Shown here: one piece after another, positions 28,501 to 37,460 of the stretch
Layout of the letters: each line of letters opens with the position of its first letter
Position numbering within the stretch: position 1 is the stretch's first letter
Source: SAR324 cluster bacterium
GTDB taxonomy: Bacteria; SAR324; NAC60-12
NCBI GenBank assembly: GCA_015231825.1
Contig: JADGAV010000037.1
Coordinates: forward strand, 1 to 47,952
Length of the DNA stretch: 47,952 bases
Direction of reading: 5' to 3'
Notes under the pieces: generated by a model
Told to the model about the DNA's origin: nothing
The model's input: the letters and a program-made list of their open reading frames with translations, nothing else
Database searches by the model: none
Translations under genes and position numbers: made by a program

Positions 28501-28522
28501 GTGATCAAGAGAAGATGATCAC
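28501..28522. promoter_or_regulatory. Inverted repeat in the yajC/zinc-ribbon divergent region
   Basis: GTGATCA and TGATCAC form perfect 7-bp arms separated by 8 bp, and the inner TGATCA of each arm is itself palindromic. It lies 48 bp upstream of yajC in a 281-bp gap between divergent genes, which holds nothing else clear besides A/T-rich DNA. It could be a dimeric repressor operator or an mRNA leader hairpin of yajC. Confidence 0.4.
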
Positions 28523-28734
28523 ATCTGCACCAATGATTGTTACTATTTTTTAAAAAACTAAAAGTAATAGCATTATTTTGGCAAAAAATCTAATTGAAAA
28601 GTAAGATTTTGGGCGTATGAATTGAAAATTGAATTTTGAACAGAATTTGAAAGAATTGTTTCAAGATTGTCAATCCTAAAGAGAATATGATACAACTTGA
28701 AAAGTAAAAATTCTGTTATCCGTTTTCTCGAGAA

Positions 28735-30012
28735 ATGCTGCTCATGATATTACAATGTCCCCAATGTGAGACCACCTATCGCGTGAAACTGGAATCGATT
28801 CCTGCAGGAAAAACACACATCAAATGTAAAAACTGCCAGGCATCTTTTCACCTGCCTACACTTTCTGAAGATGCTGCTGCAGAACCCAGAATTTCGATTC
28901 AGTGTGACAGCTGCGGGACCAAATACCGGGTCAAACAATCACGGTTTTCAGAAAAAACTTCCAAGGTGAAATGTACCAAATGTGAGTCAGTATTTGAAAT
29001 TCAAAACGACAAGGATGTCAAACTCCCTGAAAAGTCTATTCCTGAGGATGAATCAAACGATCAGAGTCCCACGTCTTCACTGCTTTCCGATGCTGAAAAA
29101 GCATATTTTGAAGCCGTTACCCTCGACCATGAAGATACCGAGGTGTTTCCTGAATTCAATTTGGATTTTTCTGAAAAGGAAGCGTTGTTCATGAATGCCG
29201 CATCTCCATTGCAGAAATCCAGAAAAGTACAGAGCTCAACTCCTCCCCAGCTTCCGGTGGACCAGGAATTGATGGACCTTTCTGAATTGCCCGACCCATC
29301 GAACCCGAATTCTGAAAATCCACCGCTCAACGAAGATGTTTCTTCTCAGTTTCCTTCTGACCTGGAGGAGGGAATGCCCCAATTCGAGATCCCTTCCTCT
29401 CTTTCCCTGCGCGACCGCAGCACTTTGCCGATTGTTGAAGAAGCACCTTCGGAAGGGGAAATAAATTGGGGAAGAATGACGATTAAATTATTGATATTTA
29501 TGGTGGTATTTTTTGGGGCAGCCGGATCTGTCGCTTATTTGGCATTGAAAGAACCGTCCACATTCAGCTGGTTCATGAAATCGCCAACCGCCCCCATCCG
29601 ATTTACAGTCAAGCTGAGCAGCAAAGAGGTGCAGAATTTTACCAGTCGTCAAACTCTAATTGTTGTGGAAGGAAAACTTCAGAATCTGCTGCCATCTGAG
29701 GATCAGGTGAGCTGGCTCCGGCTCAAGGGACTTGCTTTTGATGAAAACAGGCAGGTAATCGAAACTTCAATCGTGTATGCGGGCAATATTCTTTCCACAA
29801 AAGAACTATCGTCCTGGAGCCTTGAAAAAATCAAGAAATTCTATGATTATAACAGTGGAAGAAACAATTCAAATTTTGAACTGAAAGAAAAACAGGAGGT
29901 TCCTTTCCAGATAGTTTTTTTTGATTCAGCCAATATTCTGAAAGATGCATCTGCAAAACTAGTCAGTTATGTGAGCAAAAATGAAACGGTCTACGTGAGA
30001 TCAGGAGACTGA
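28735..30012 (+). CDS. Tandem MJ0042 zinc-ribbon, single-pass membrane protein with DUF3426 domain
   Basis: 425 residues. Two MJ0042-type zinc ribbons sit in a row: CPQC with CKNC (residues 8-38) and CDSCGTKYRV with CTKC (56-86). An acidic Ser/Pro-rich linker follows (about 90-240), then one transmembrane helix (about 248-272, LLIFMVVFFGAAGSVAYLAL) and a periplasmic DUF3426 beta domain (about 285-420, VVEGKLQNL, LKGLAFDENRQV). The family is common in deltaproteobacteria-like genomes and has no settled function. The ATG at 28744 is an alternative start three codons later. It diverges from yajC and converges on the PBP1a gene. Confidence 0.88.
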   Translation: MLLMILQCPQCETTYRVKLESIPAGKTHIKCKNCQASFHLPTLSEDAAAEPRISIQCDSCGTKYRVKQSRFSEKTSKVKCTKCESVFEIQNDKDVKLPEKSIPEDESNDQSPTSSLLSDAEKAYFEAVTLDHEDTEVFPEFNLDFSEKEALFMNAASPLQKSRKVQSSTPPQLPVDQELMDLSELPDPSNPNSENPPLNEDVSSQFPSDLEEGMPQFEIPSSLSLRDRSTLPIVEEAPSEGEINWGRMTIKLLIFMVVFFGAAGSVAYLALKEPSTFSWFMKSPTAPIRFTVKLSSKEVQNFTSRQTLIVVEGKLQNLLPSEDQVSWLRLKGLAFDENRQVIETSIVYAGNILSTKELSSWSLEKIKKFYDYNSGRNNSNFELKEKQEVPFQIVFFDSANILKDASAKLVSYVSKNETVYVRSGD

Positions 30013-30071
30013 CATATCCACTGCTTTGAAATCCTCAATGATATTCACCTTCAATTTCTTGAAAGAAGACG

Positions 30072-32474
30072 TTAGAGATCCAGTTCCTTTTTTTTCTTTT
30101 CTAAAACAAGGGTTTCTTGCTGGAGTCCGCATTGTTGTTTGAGGGATGGGTCAACTCGAGGTTCGGTTCCTCGTTTGAATTGTTCGTAGTAAGTTTCGTC
30201 ACCTGGATCGCATGGCCCGACGCTACGACCCGACTTGTGAATTTTCACCGAAACAATTTGAGGCGGCCTTGCAAATCGTTGGGTCGGAAGATTGCCGGTG
30301 ACAGAATTCATAAAATCCACCCAGATCGGAGCGGCTGCCCGCGCACCGGTTTCCCCTTTTCCCATGCTTGTTGGCTGGTCAAACCCGACATATACTCCCG
30401 TCAGTAATTGAGGGATAAAACCAATATACCAGGCATCTCGGCTGTCATTGGTGGTGCCGGTTTTTCCTGCAGACGGCCGTTCGATCTGCCGTGCAATACG
30501 CCCCGTTCCCCTTTTTACAACGTCCTGCATCGCGTCTAAAATAAGATAGGCCGTTTCTTTGGAAATAACCGGTTTAACCTCCGGCAAATTTTCTTCGATA
30601 ATTTCCCCCTGGCGGTCTTCAATCTTCGAGATATAGATTGGTTGGGCAAGGGAACCTTCGTTTGCAAAAACGCCAAATGCAGAAACCATTTCCTGTAAAG
30701 TCACTGAAAAAGATCCCAGAGCAATGGTCAGATCATTTTTAATTTCCGTAGAAATGCCCAATTTACGGGCATATTCGATAATTCGTTTGGGTTTCAAATC
30801 TTCCACAAGGCGAATTGTAGGAGTATTGAGACTTTTTACCAAAGCGGTTCTCATATGGACGCTGCCCAGCAGTTTGTTGCCGTAATTTTTAGGGGTCCAG
30901 GCTTCCTGATTTGATTCATCGGATTCGGCTTTATAAATGGGACTGTCAACCAAAATGCTGGCCAAGGTATAGCCGGCATCCAGTGCAGCCGCATAAACGA
31001 CCGGTTTAAAAACCGAGCCCGGCTGACGTTTCGCCTGCAGGGCTCGGTTGAATTCGCTTTCATCAAACCGATAGCCCCCTGACATCGCCAGAACTTCACC
31101 GGAATGGGGATCAATCGACAAGACGGCACCATTGACCTGAGGTTCCTGATGAAGTGTCAATCGGAATTGTTCCGCTTGAGGATCCCAATCTTCCAGTTTA
31201 ACCTGGATGACATCTCCGACTTTCAAAATTTGGGATGCTTTCTTAATGTGCACAGACCGTTTGCTTTGTGCAGACTGCTGCACCTTCCATTTGACAAGGT
31301 GTGCCCATTCGAGACGCCCCTCGTCACGGCCAAAGCGAATCGTTGAGATCGGCTCAGAAACATTCGTCACAACTCCCTGGACAATTTTCCCTAAAATCAT
31401 TTGATTTTTTCGGGTAACCCGATGAATTTCACGGAGGGACAATTCTCCCTGAGAATTCAATTTCAAGCGTTCTTGGGGACCCCGATAACCCTGACGTTTG
31501 CTCAAATCCAGAATCCCTTTTTGCAGAGCTTCATGAGCATAAATCTGGTATTCCAAATCCATGGCCAGATAGACCTTGAGTCCACCTTTGTAAAGTGTAT
31601 CTGCCCCATATTTGCTCAACAATTGTTTCCGAACATGTTCCACATAGTAGGCGGTTGCTGCAGAAGTATTGTCATAAATTTTGCTGAGCTGTATCGGTTC
31701 TCGACTGGCCGAACGACGTTCCTCTTCAGTGATGAAGCCCTCCTCCAGCATCCTGCGGAGGACTAAATTTCTGCGCTTTATGGCCAAATCAGGATTCACT
31801 ATCGGCGAATAGAGAGAAGGTGCGGGAAGCAGTCCGACGAGCAGGGTGCTTTCTGCCAAACTCAGCTCTTCAGTGCGTTTGCCAAAATACCCCTGGGTTG
31901 ATGCTTCAACTCCTTCGGCATTTCCTAAAAATACCTTGTTCAAATACAGGGTGAGAATTTCTTCCTTGGAAAACTGACGCTCAATCCTCAGTGCCAATAG
32001 TATTTCTTTGAGTTTCCGTTTCAGATCTTCCAGACTGCCTTTTTTTTCTTTTGCAAGTAAAAACAAGCGTGCTGTCTGTTGGGTAAGGGTGCTGGCCCCC
32101 TGCACGATTCGTTTAGCCTTGATATCCACCCACAATGCCTTGAGAATACGAATCGGATCAATTCCAAAATGGGAAAAAAAACGAGTGTCTTCACTGGCAA
32201 TCAAGGCCTGAATCATATAAGGAGGGAAATTTTTAAAAGGAATTACAATACGGCGATGAATAAAAATCTCTTCAATCTGATTTCCATTCCGATCAAAAAT
32301 CACGGTGGGCAGCGCATAATTAGGCTGATGAAGATCATTAAGATCTTGGGGTAATTCTTTATTCAGTTGATACAAAAAATACCCGCCAACAATGCCTGCA
32401 GCCATTCCCATGGCAACCATTGTCATCATCATCCATTTTATCAGGCGGACTAACAATTTGAATAATAGTCTCAT
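30072..32474 (-). CDS. mrcA: Bifunctional penicillin-binding protein 1a (glycosyltransferase/transpeptidase)
   Basis: 800 residues, normal for class A PBPs. It has an N-terminal membrane anchor (about 12-35) and then a GT51 domain with ASEDTRFFSHFGIDP (catalytic Glu95), GASTLTQQTARLF (about 126) and EILTLYLNKVFLGNAEGVEA. An inserted OB-like segment lies around 350-450. The transpeptidase domain has PGSVFKP (Ser487, Lys490), SLNTPT (SxN) and KTGTTND (Lys671). It polymerises and cross-links peptidoglycan in the periplasm. Its ATG overlaps the stop of the upstream 185-residue gene (ATGA), so translation is probably coupled. AAGG directly abuts the ATG, consistent with dependence on upstream translation. 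Confidence 0.96.
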   Translation of the reverse strand: MRLLFKLLVRLIKWMMMTMVAMGMAAGIVGGYFLYQLNKELPQDLNDLHQPNYALPTVIFDRNGNQIEEIFIHRRIVIPFKNFPPYMIQALIASEDTRFFSHFGIDPIRILKALWVDIKAKRIVQGASTLTQQTARLFLLAKEKKGSLEDLKRKLKEILLALRIERQFSKEEILTLYLNKVFLGNAEGVEASTQGYFGKRTEELSLAESTLLVGLLPAPSLYSPIVNPDLAIKRRNLVLRRMLEEGFITEEERRSASREPIQLSKIYDNTSAATAYYVEHVRKQLLSKYGADTLYKGGLKVYLAMDLEYQIYAHEALQKGILDLSKRQGYRGPQERLKLNSQGELSLREIHRVTRKNQMILGKIVQGVVTNVSEPISTIRFGRDEGRLEWAHLVKWKVQQSAQSKRSVHIKKASQILKVGDVIQVKLEDWDPQAEQFRLTLHQEPQVNGAVLSIDPHSGEVLAMSGGYRFDESEFNRALQAKRQPGSVFKPVVYAAALDAGYTLASILVDSPIYKAESDESNQEAWTPKNYGNKLLGSVHMRTALVKSLNTPTIRLVEDLKPKRIIEYARKLGISTEIKNDLTIALGSFSVTLQEMVSAFGVFANEGSLAQPIYISKIEDRQGEIIEENLPEVKPVISKETAYLILDAMQDVVKRGTGRIARQIERPSAGKTGTTNDSRDAWYIGFIPQLLTGVYVGFDQPTSMGKGETGARAAAPIWVDFMNSVTGNLPTQRFARPPQIVSVKIHKSGRSVGPCDPGDETYYEQFKRGTEPRVDPSLKQQCGLQQETLVLEKKKKELDL

Positions 32475-33028
32475 CCTTGGTAAACTTTTTCAGAAGGGGA
32501 GGATGGTTTGGATGCTGGCGCCTGAAGTCGAACAAATTTTTCTCGAACCAGGCCCGTCATTTTTTCCCGCAGATCTGGAGGAAGGTCATCCAGTTCAAAC
32601 TGCTGACAGTATTCTTCAAAATCAGGAGGCAAATCAGAGTGCAGAGTTTTGAGCATTTCTTTAAGTAAATGGGCTTCTTTGTAGGAAAGGGAACCAATTG
32701 CCGTTGCTCTCTCTGAATTGTTCCGCAGGGCACCATCAAAAACTTCAGTTGAAGTATAGGACAGGCTGACAACCTGACATTGACATTGTTGATTATGAGG
32801 AAGGGGGGGAGAGACTTTTAAACGGAAACTTTCTCCAAAGCGCAAACCGTCATGACGAAGACATTCCAGGGGCGTCGCCGAACTCAACATTGTTTGTATT
32901 TCAAAACCATGAATTCCTGTGACGGATCGTTCTACCCCTTTGTAGCGTTTAAAAACACCTCGTTTTCTAATCCGATTTAACCAGAAAATTAGCCCTATTC
33001 CTACAACAACCAATAATACTTTAACCAT
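32471..33028 (-). CDS. Small membrane-anchored protein of unknown function, coupled to PBP1a
   Basis: 185 residues, not recognised. Residues 1-18 form one membrane helix (VLLVVVGIGLIFWLN) followed by a basic stretch (RIRKRGVFKRYKG), predicting an N-out/C-in single-pass protein with a cytoplasmic body. The middle is beta-rich with a CQCQ motif (PHNQQCQCQVVSL). The C-terminal half is helical and charged (EYCQQFELDDLPPDLREKM). The stop overlaps the PBP1a start by four bases, so it may act with or regulate PBP1a. That link rests only on gene order. Confidence 0.75.
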   Translation of the reverse strand: MVKVLLVVVGIGLIFWLNRIRKRGVFKRYKGVERSVTGIHGFEIQTMLSSATPLECLRHDGLRFGESFRLKVSPPLPHNQQCQCQVVSLSYTSTEVFDGALRNNSERATAIGSLSYKEAHLLKEMLKTLHSDLPPDFEEYCQQFELDDLPPDLREKMTGLVREKFVRLQAPASKPSSPSEKVYQG

Positions 33029-33081
33029 GATTTTTTGAAGAAAACGAAGTAATTGGAGGAAGCCTGCCTAGTGAACGCAAT

Positions 33082-33228
33082 ATGTTTGGAAGTACTCTAT
33101 TCCAATCAATGGAACACGCACAAGTTTACAATTGTTGTGAAAAAAGGCAAGCTCAGGACATCATCGAAACCAGTTTCATCCTGAATGCAGACAACCCGAA
33201 TTTCGAAACTTTACAAAGGCGAATATGA
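33082..33228 (+). CDS. Candidate 48-residue ORF overlapping the next gene start (uncertain)
   Basis: An ATG-initiated frame of 48 codons ends in a TGA that overlaps the ATG of the following secreted protein (ATGA), which could couple their translation. The amino-acid composition is ordinary (for example YNCCEKRQAQDIIETSF), with no signal peptide or membrane helix. No clear Shine-Dalgarno precedes it. It may be chance in the 196-bp divergent gap at 33029-33224. Confidence 0.28.
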   Translation: MFGSTLFQSMEHAQVYNCCEKRQAQDIIETSFILNADNPNFETLQRRI

Positions 33229-33575
33229 AAACTGTGAACCAATATTTCTTCCTTTTTTGTTTTTGCTTTTTTATTTTTGCTGCACTGATTTTTGCGCAAG
33301 GCAACAAAAATCCCAAAAATGAAAAGAAAGACGAAATACCCAGTTGCCAGGATTTGTCAAAACCTCAATCCAATGAGGAAGTCGCCGCGTTACGAGACTG
33401 CATCCGTGACAGAAACAATTTCAAACGCCGGCAGTCTCGAAATAATAAAATTCAAAAAAGTGTGGAACGAGACAGAATCTTAAGAGAAGGAGACAAGATC
33501 CCCGGGTTTTGCATTTATGATGAAAGAAAGAAGACTAGCTGCACCCGAGTGTCGCCTCCTTCACCCGCCAAGTAA
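33225..33575 (+). CDS. Small secreted four-cysteine protein, unknown function
   Basis: 116 residues, not recognised. Residues 1-25 form a strong signal peptide (FFLFCFCFFIFAALIFAQG, cleavage near FAQ). The mature part is highly charged and basic, with four Cys (PSCQD, LRDCIRD, GFCIYD, TSCTR) that could form two disulfides. AAAGG lies 7 bp before the ATG. It converges on the OmpA-type lipoprotein gene, 42 bp away. Probably periplasmic or secreted. Confidence 0.65.
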   Translation: MKTVNQYFFLFCFCFFIFAALIFAQGNKNPKNEKKDEIPSCQDLSKPQSNEEVAALRDCIRDRNNFKRRQSRNNKIQKSVERDRILREGDKIPGFCIYDERKKTSCTRVSPPSPAK

Positions 33576-33617
33576 AAACCTAAATAGTCCAAGGTACCGA
33601 TTGATTAGCGATGCTGA

Positions 33618-34838
33618 CTAGTCACCCGAATTGAAGCGCAGAGGCAACAACGCAAATTCAACGCGTCGGTTGGCCTGTCTGCCTGCAGCAGTATTATTTT
33701 CTGCAACCGGTTGAAATTCTCCAAAGCCTGTTGAGGAAATCCGAGAGGGATCAATATTGACTTCATCAACTAAATAACGTGTCACACTTGTGGCCCGTGC
33801 CACTGAAAGTTCCCAATTGGTGGCATACTTCCGTTTTAAAACTCCACCGATTGGACGACTGTCGGTATGACCCTCCACCTGGATGTGTTTGTCATCAATC
33901 TTTTTCAAAACATTGCCAATTTTTTTAAGCACTTTAAATCCTGAGGCTTTGATGAAGGCTTCTCCAGAATCAAACAATAATTGTTCATCCAGGCGAACGG
34001 CAATTCGGTTGGAAAGTTCCGTAATCTTGATCCTGTCAGATTCCAATTGTTGTTTGAGAGACTCCAATAACTCCTGCTGCCTCTGAGCACCGCCTTTTGA
34101 TCGTTCTTCAAGCAGGCGGGCATTGTAGCTAACAATCTGAGAATTCAGTTCTTTTTCTCGTTCCTGAAGTTTTTCATAGCTTCTTTGCAATGCTCTTTCT
34201 TTTTGTTCCAAAGCAGTGATTTTGAGATAATAGTCTCTGATATTCTCTTCCAACTTTTTGTTGGTTAGGGAGCTGTTCTGCAACTGAACTTTTGTTTTTT
34301 CAACCTGCTCCTCTGCTCTTGCTAATTGATGCTCCATCCTTCTTACTTGATCTTTTGTCTTATCCAACTGGTCTTTTGATCTTCCCAGAAGACTTCTTGT
34401 CGATGTCAATTGACTGTTGGTTTCTGCCAATTGTTTTTCGGTTGACTCCAATTCATTTTTTGTTTCTGCCAACTCTTCTTCCAATTTTCCAGTGCGTGCA
34501 TTTGTGGCCTTCAATTGGCTCTCCAGGTTTTGCAGTTGATTGTTTGCCCGATCCAAATGTTCTTTATTGGTTTCCTGCTGAGCGAGAGCTCTCTTTTTTT
34601 CGGTTTCAACCTGAAACAAATTTTCATTCAGAGATTTCATTGAATCTCCCATTTTTTGTATTTGCTTCTCTTGTTCGACGATCTCTGATTCTCTCTGCCT
34701 GGAAAGGCGTTTATATCTGTTTACCTCATCAATTTTGGCCATATATTCATCTTCAGTCGGCCCACAAGCAATATTCATGAAGGGCAGCAGCACAACCACC
34801 ATCAGATAAATCATGGATTTCAATTTACAGTTCTGCAT
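33618..34838 (-). CDS. OmpA/MotB-type peptidoglycan-binding lipoprotein with long coiled coil
   Basis: 406 residues. The signal peptide ends MNIAC, an atypical but plausible lipobox with the lipidated Cys at 25. Residues 30-270 are continuous coiled coil with heptad-like repeats (LEEELAETKNELESTEKQ). Residues 285-400 are an OmpA-C domain (LLFDSGEAF, VEGHTDSRPIGG, NWELSVARATSV, GFGEFQPVAEN, NRRVEF) that binds peptidoglycan via diaminopimelate. GGAG is 8 bp before the ATG. It is likely an envelope tether that spans part of the periplasm. Similar proteins are found near motility and secretion genes, but no such genes are adjacent here. Confidence 0.88.
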   Translation of the reverse strand: MQNCKLKSMIYLMVVVLLPFMNIACGPTEDEYMAKIDEVNRYKRLSRQRESEIVEQEKQIQKMGDSMKSLNENLFQVETEKKRALAQQETNKEHLDRANNQLQNLESQLKATNARTGKLEEELAETKNELESTEKQLAETNSQLTSTRSLLGRSKDQLDKTKDQVRRMEHQLARAEEQVEKTKVQLQNSSLTNKKLEENIRDYYLKITALEQKERALQRSYEKLQEREKELNSQIVSYNARLLEERSKGGAQRQQELLESLKQQLESDRIKITELSNRIAVRLDEQLLFDSGEAFIKASGFKVLKKIGNVLKKIDDKHIQVEGHTDSRPIGGVLKRKYATNWELSVARATSVTRYLVDEVNIDPSRISSTGFGEFQPVAENNTAAGRQANRRVEFALLPLRFNSGD

Positions 34839-34908
34839 TGTGGATCTCCGTATTTGGTGAATAAAACAAGTCCATTGGGCATGGTCCTATGGCATGCACT
34901 TTGTTGTT

Positions 34909-35880
34909 TCAATTGGGGTGCTCAGAGCATGAAAAAATTGTATCAAATCGTTCAAAAAATCGCGTGATTTCCTTGTCAGGCAGCCGATTGATTCCAGCGG
35001 CCGCTTTTCTTCCTCCTCCAGTTTCGAATTCTCGGCATAAAAGGTCGGCACCTTCCATTCGGCTGAGTGGAGAACGGACGCTCACCAGGTAGCTATCATC
35101 TCCGTTGTCAACCAGCAAGGCGTGGGCAATATCAGGTTCTTTGCGTGCAATGAGATTGCAAAACACCCCAGCTGCCCGCTTACCCCATGATTCTGCCGGA
35201 AACCGATAGATGACACCAGTGGAATTTTCCCGCAGAGGAAGGCATGAATTTGCTTTTTCCATATCATCCGCATATCCCTCTTTCAGACCCGCCAGGGCCT
35301 GCGATGAATGATAAAACTCAAAGGGATCTTCATAGGAGTGGAGCGCCTCATATAGAATTACTGGAGAAAAGTGCAAATCGTTCAGCGTTTCTCCGTAACT
35401 GTTATAATTGATCAGTTCCCCCAGTTCACAGAGTTGAGCAATTTGAACCGGCGACATCTCTATAGCAGCAGCCAGTTTGCGGGCGGAAGGATGGAGATTG
35501 TCACCAAATGCAGCAACAACGGCCCAAGAACGATATTTCCCCCGAAGATATCGATCTACGAGAATACTTGTACACACATCTGGGGAAAGATCAATATGGG
35601 CATCCAGAGAAAGAATGGAAGGTATTTCCCCGGCAAAATGATGGTCAAAATACTGAATCGTATTATTTTGACTGAGAAGTTCTAACAAATTTACTTTGTT
35701 GGCATCCATCGAGATATCCAGCACGGTAATCGCACTGTCTCGAACTCCAGACAATTGCCCTAGTAACTTAATGTCCCGTTTAACCCCTGTAACGAGTTCG
35801 CTATCCCGAGGATTTGCCAAACGTAATTGATGCAGCGCACATATGCCGTCCGCATCCCCATTAAAAACGTCGTATGGCAT
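34909..35880 (-). CDS. DHH-family phosphoesterase
   Basis: 323 residues. The N-terminal motif NGDADGIC and the signature FDHH (about residue 79) give the metal-binding residues of the DHH superfamily. The C-terminal GGGRKAAAG is the DHHA1 substrate-binding loop. The family includes NrnA nano-RNases, c-di-AMP phosphodiesterases and RecJ; this size fits a stand-alone DHH-DHHA1 enzyme. I cannot assign the substrate. Its ATG is 13 bp after a 37-residue membrane-protein gene, so the two are likely co-transcribed. The ribosome site is weak. Confidence 0.88.
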   Translation of the reverse strand: MPYDVFNGDADGICALHQLRLANPRDSELVTGVKRDIKLLGQLSGVRDSAITVLDISMDANKVNLLELLSQNNTIQYFDHHFAGEIPSILSLDAHIDLSPDVCTSILVDRYLRGKYRSWAVVAAFGDNLHPSARKLAAAIEMSPVQIAQLCELGELINYNSYGETLNDLHFSPVILYEALHSYEDPFEFYHSSQALAGLKEGYADDMEKANSCLPLRENSTGVIYRFPAESWGKRAAGVFCNLIARKEPDIAHALLVDNGDDSYLVSVRSPLSRMEGADLLCREFETGGGRKAAAGINRLPDKEITRFFERFDTIFSCSEHPN

Positions 35881-35893
35881 GGTATATAGCGAA

Positions 35894-36007
35894 TCAGGAA
35901 GAGATGATAACGATTTGAATTGCTACTGAAAAAGTAAATAAAAGAAAACCAGTAATTACTAAATAAAATGGGTGAAAAGAATCCTTCTTTTCGTAGTCTT
36001 GCTCCAT
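35894..36007 (-). CDS. 37-residue single-pass membrane protein
   Basis: A short frame with ATG at 36007, TGA at 35896-35894 and GGAG 8 bp before the start. The protein has a charged start (MEQDYEKKDSFHPF) and one hydrophobic helix (YLVITGFLLFTFSVAIQIVI). It lies 13 bp upstream of the DHH gene and 71 bp after aroC. Good Shine-Dalgarno, membrane helix and tight spacing support a real gene; the shortness is the reason for caution. It might anchor or regulate the neighbouring enzyme. Confidence 0.55.
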   Translation of the reverse strand: MEQDYEKKDSFHPFYLVITGFLLFTFSVAIQIVIISS

Positions 36008-36078
36008 GACTCACTCCAAATGCAGGTTGCTAATAAACTGCTTTTTTGCAAGCAAGGGGAGTGCCAAAAACTATTGGA

Positions 36079-37188
36079 TCAATCCGAATTATTCCTGAGT
36101 GACAGACTTTGATTTTTTTTTAACAAGCTTCGCAAAAAATGATCAACCAAAACCAGATTGATCATTGCTTCTACCATCGGGACAGCACGGGGAAGGACAC
36201 AGGGATCATGTCGCCCCTTTGCTTTCAGTTTTGTTTCTTTTCCGCTACGGGTAATCGTGTCCTGTTCAAAATTAATCGTCGCCGTCGGTTTGAAGGCAAC
36301 TCTCAAATGAATATCTTCGCCGTTTGAAATACCCCCCTGGATTCCCCCAGAAAAATTGGTGCGGGTGCGGACCTGCTGGTCTTTGAAAATGAAAGGGTCG
36401 TTATGTTCTGATCCTTTCAAAGCCACCGAATCAAATCCGAGTCCGAATTCAACGCCCCTCGTCGCTGGAAGCGACATAAGGGCTTTGGCGAAGTCAGCAG
36501 TCAGTTTATCAAATACCGGATCGCCAAATCCAGGAGGAGTATTTCGGACTACCGCTCCGATAATTCCTCCGACACTATCCCCGGACTTTCTTGCTTCTTC
36601 AATACGTTTGATCATCAATGGCACGACTTCTTGATCGGGGCACCTGACCATATTGTTTTCGATGGATTCAAAGTCCACTGTATTTCGATCAATTTTTGCT
36701 TTAATGTCATGAATTTGTTCAACATAGGCCAGAGTTTCAATATTGCAATGTTGACTTAAAATTTTCTTGGCAATTGCGCCTGCTGCCACTCTTCCAATTG
36801 TTTCACGAGCACTGGCACGCCCGCCGCCTTTCCAATTTCGCAAACCATACGATGCTTCATAGGTATAGTCGGCATGACTCGGGCGGTAGAGATCTTTCAA
36901 TTCCTCGTATGAATTGGAACGTGCGTCTTCGTTTTTGACCATGATAGAAATTGCCGTTCCCAGGGTTAGTCCCTCGAAAATACCGGAAAGCAAATGCGCG
37001 GTATCGCTTTCTTTTCTTTGCGTGGTGATTCTACTTTGCCCAGGTTTTCTGCGATCCAACTCGAACTGAATTTCTTCTGCACTGATAGGCAAACCGGCAG
37101 GACAACCGTCAATAACGACTCCAACACCCCCACCATGAGACTCTCCCCATGTTGTTATTCGAAAATTTTTTCCTAAAGTATCTCCCAT
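36079..37188 (-). CDS. aroC: Chorismate synthase
   Basis: 369 residues, the family's usual length. It makes chorismate from 5-enolpyruvylshikimate-3-phosphate using reduced FMN, the last common step to aromatic amino acids. Motifs: [67 protein letters not shown] and the C-terminal [23 protein letters not shown] is 7 bp before the ATG. It diverges from recN, with a 272-bp gap between. Confidence 0.97.
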   Translation of the reverse strand: MGDTLGKNFRITTWGESHGGGVGVVIDGCPAGLPISAEEIQFELDRRKPGQSRITTQRKESDTAHLLSGIFEGLTLGTAISIMVKNEDARSNSYEELKDLYRPSHADYTYEASYGLRNWKGGGRASARETIGRVAAGAIAKKILSQHCNIETLAYVEQIHDIKAKIDRNTVDFESIENNMVRCPDQEVVPLMIKRIEEARKSGDSVGGIIGAVVRNTPPGFGDPVFDKLTADFAKALMSLPATRGVEFGLGFDSVALKGSEHNDPFIFKDQQVRTRTNFSGGIQGGISNGEDIHLRVAFKPTATINFEQDTITRSGKETKLKAKGRHDPCVLPRAVPMVEAMINLVLVDHFLRSLLKKNQSLSLRNNSD

Positions 37189-37279
37189 CGGTTGATCCTT
37201 ACTTTTAATTTTAACAGACTATTTATATTTTCCATGTGCCTTGCGGGAAGTTTTACGGGAATGCCTTTTACCAAGTATC

Positions 37280-37365
37280 TGATATAATTAATTGAAATGA
37301 ATGACTAGACAAACCGGAACCTTCATCTATAATTTCTTGACTGAAATTTACTTCTGAAAAATAAT
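37280..37365 (+). promoter_or_regulatory. recN promoter region: TTGACT-17-AATAAT plus an extended -10
   Basis: TTGACT at 37337-37342 and AATAAT at 37360-37365 are 17 bp apart, each matching the sigma-70 consensus at five of six bases. This gives a leader of about 90 nt before the recN ATG. Farther up, TGATATAAT at 37280-37288 is an extended -10 element. I saw no clear LexA-type CTGT-N8-ACAG box, so SOS control of recN is not supported here. Confidence 0.6.
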
Positions 37366-37460
37366 TGTTCTAAGAAAAAATTCTAGTATTATTAGCAATA
37401 GCCGCAAATATCAAATCGTCAGTTTCCAAAATTGCTGATTTCAGGATTGACAAATTAATC

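Noticed and set aside
37189..37460. SOS (LexA) box for recN
   Set aside because: No CTGT-N8-ACAG or similar palindrome was seen; only sigma-70-type elements are visible.
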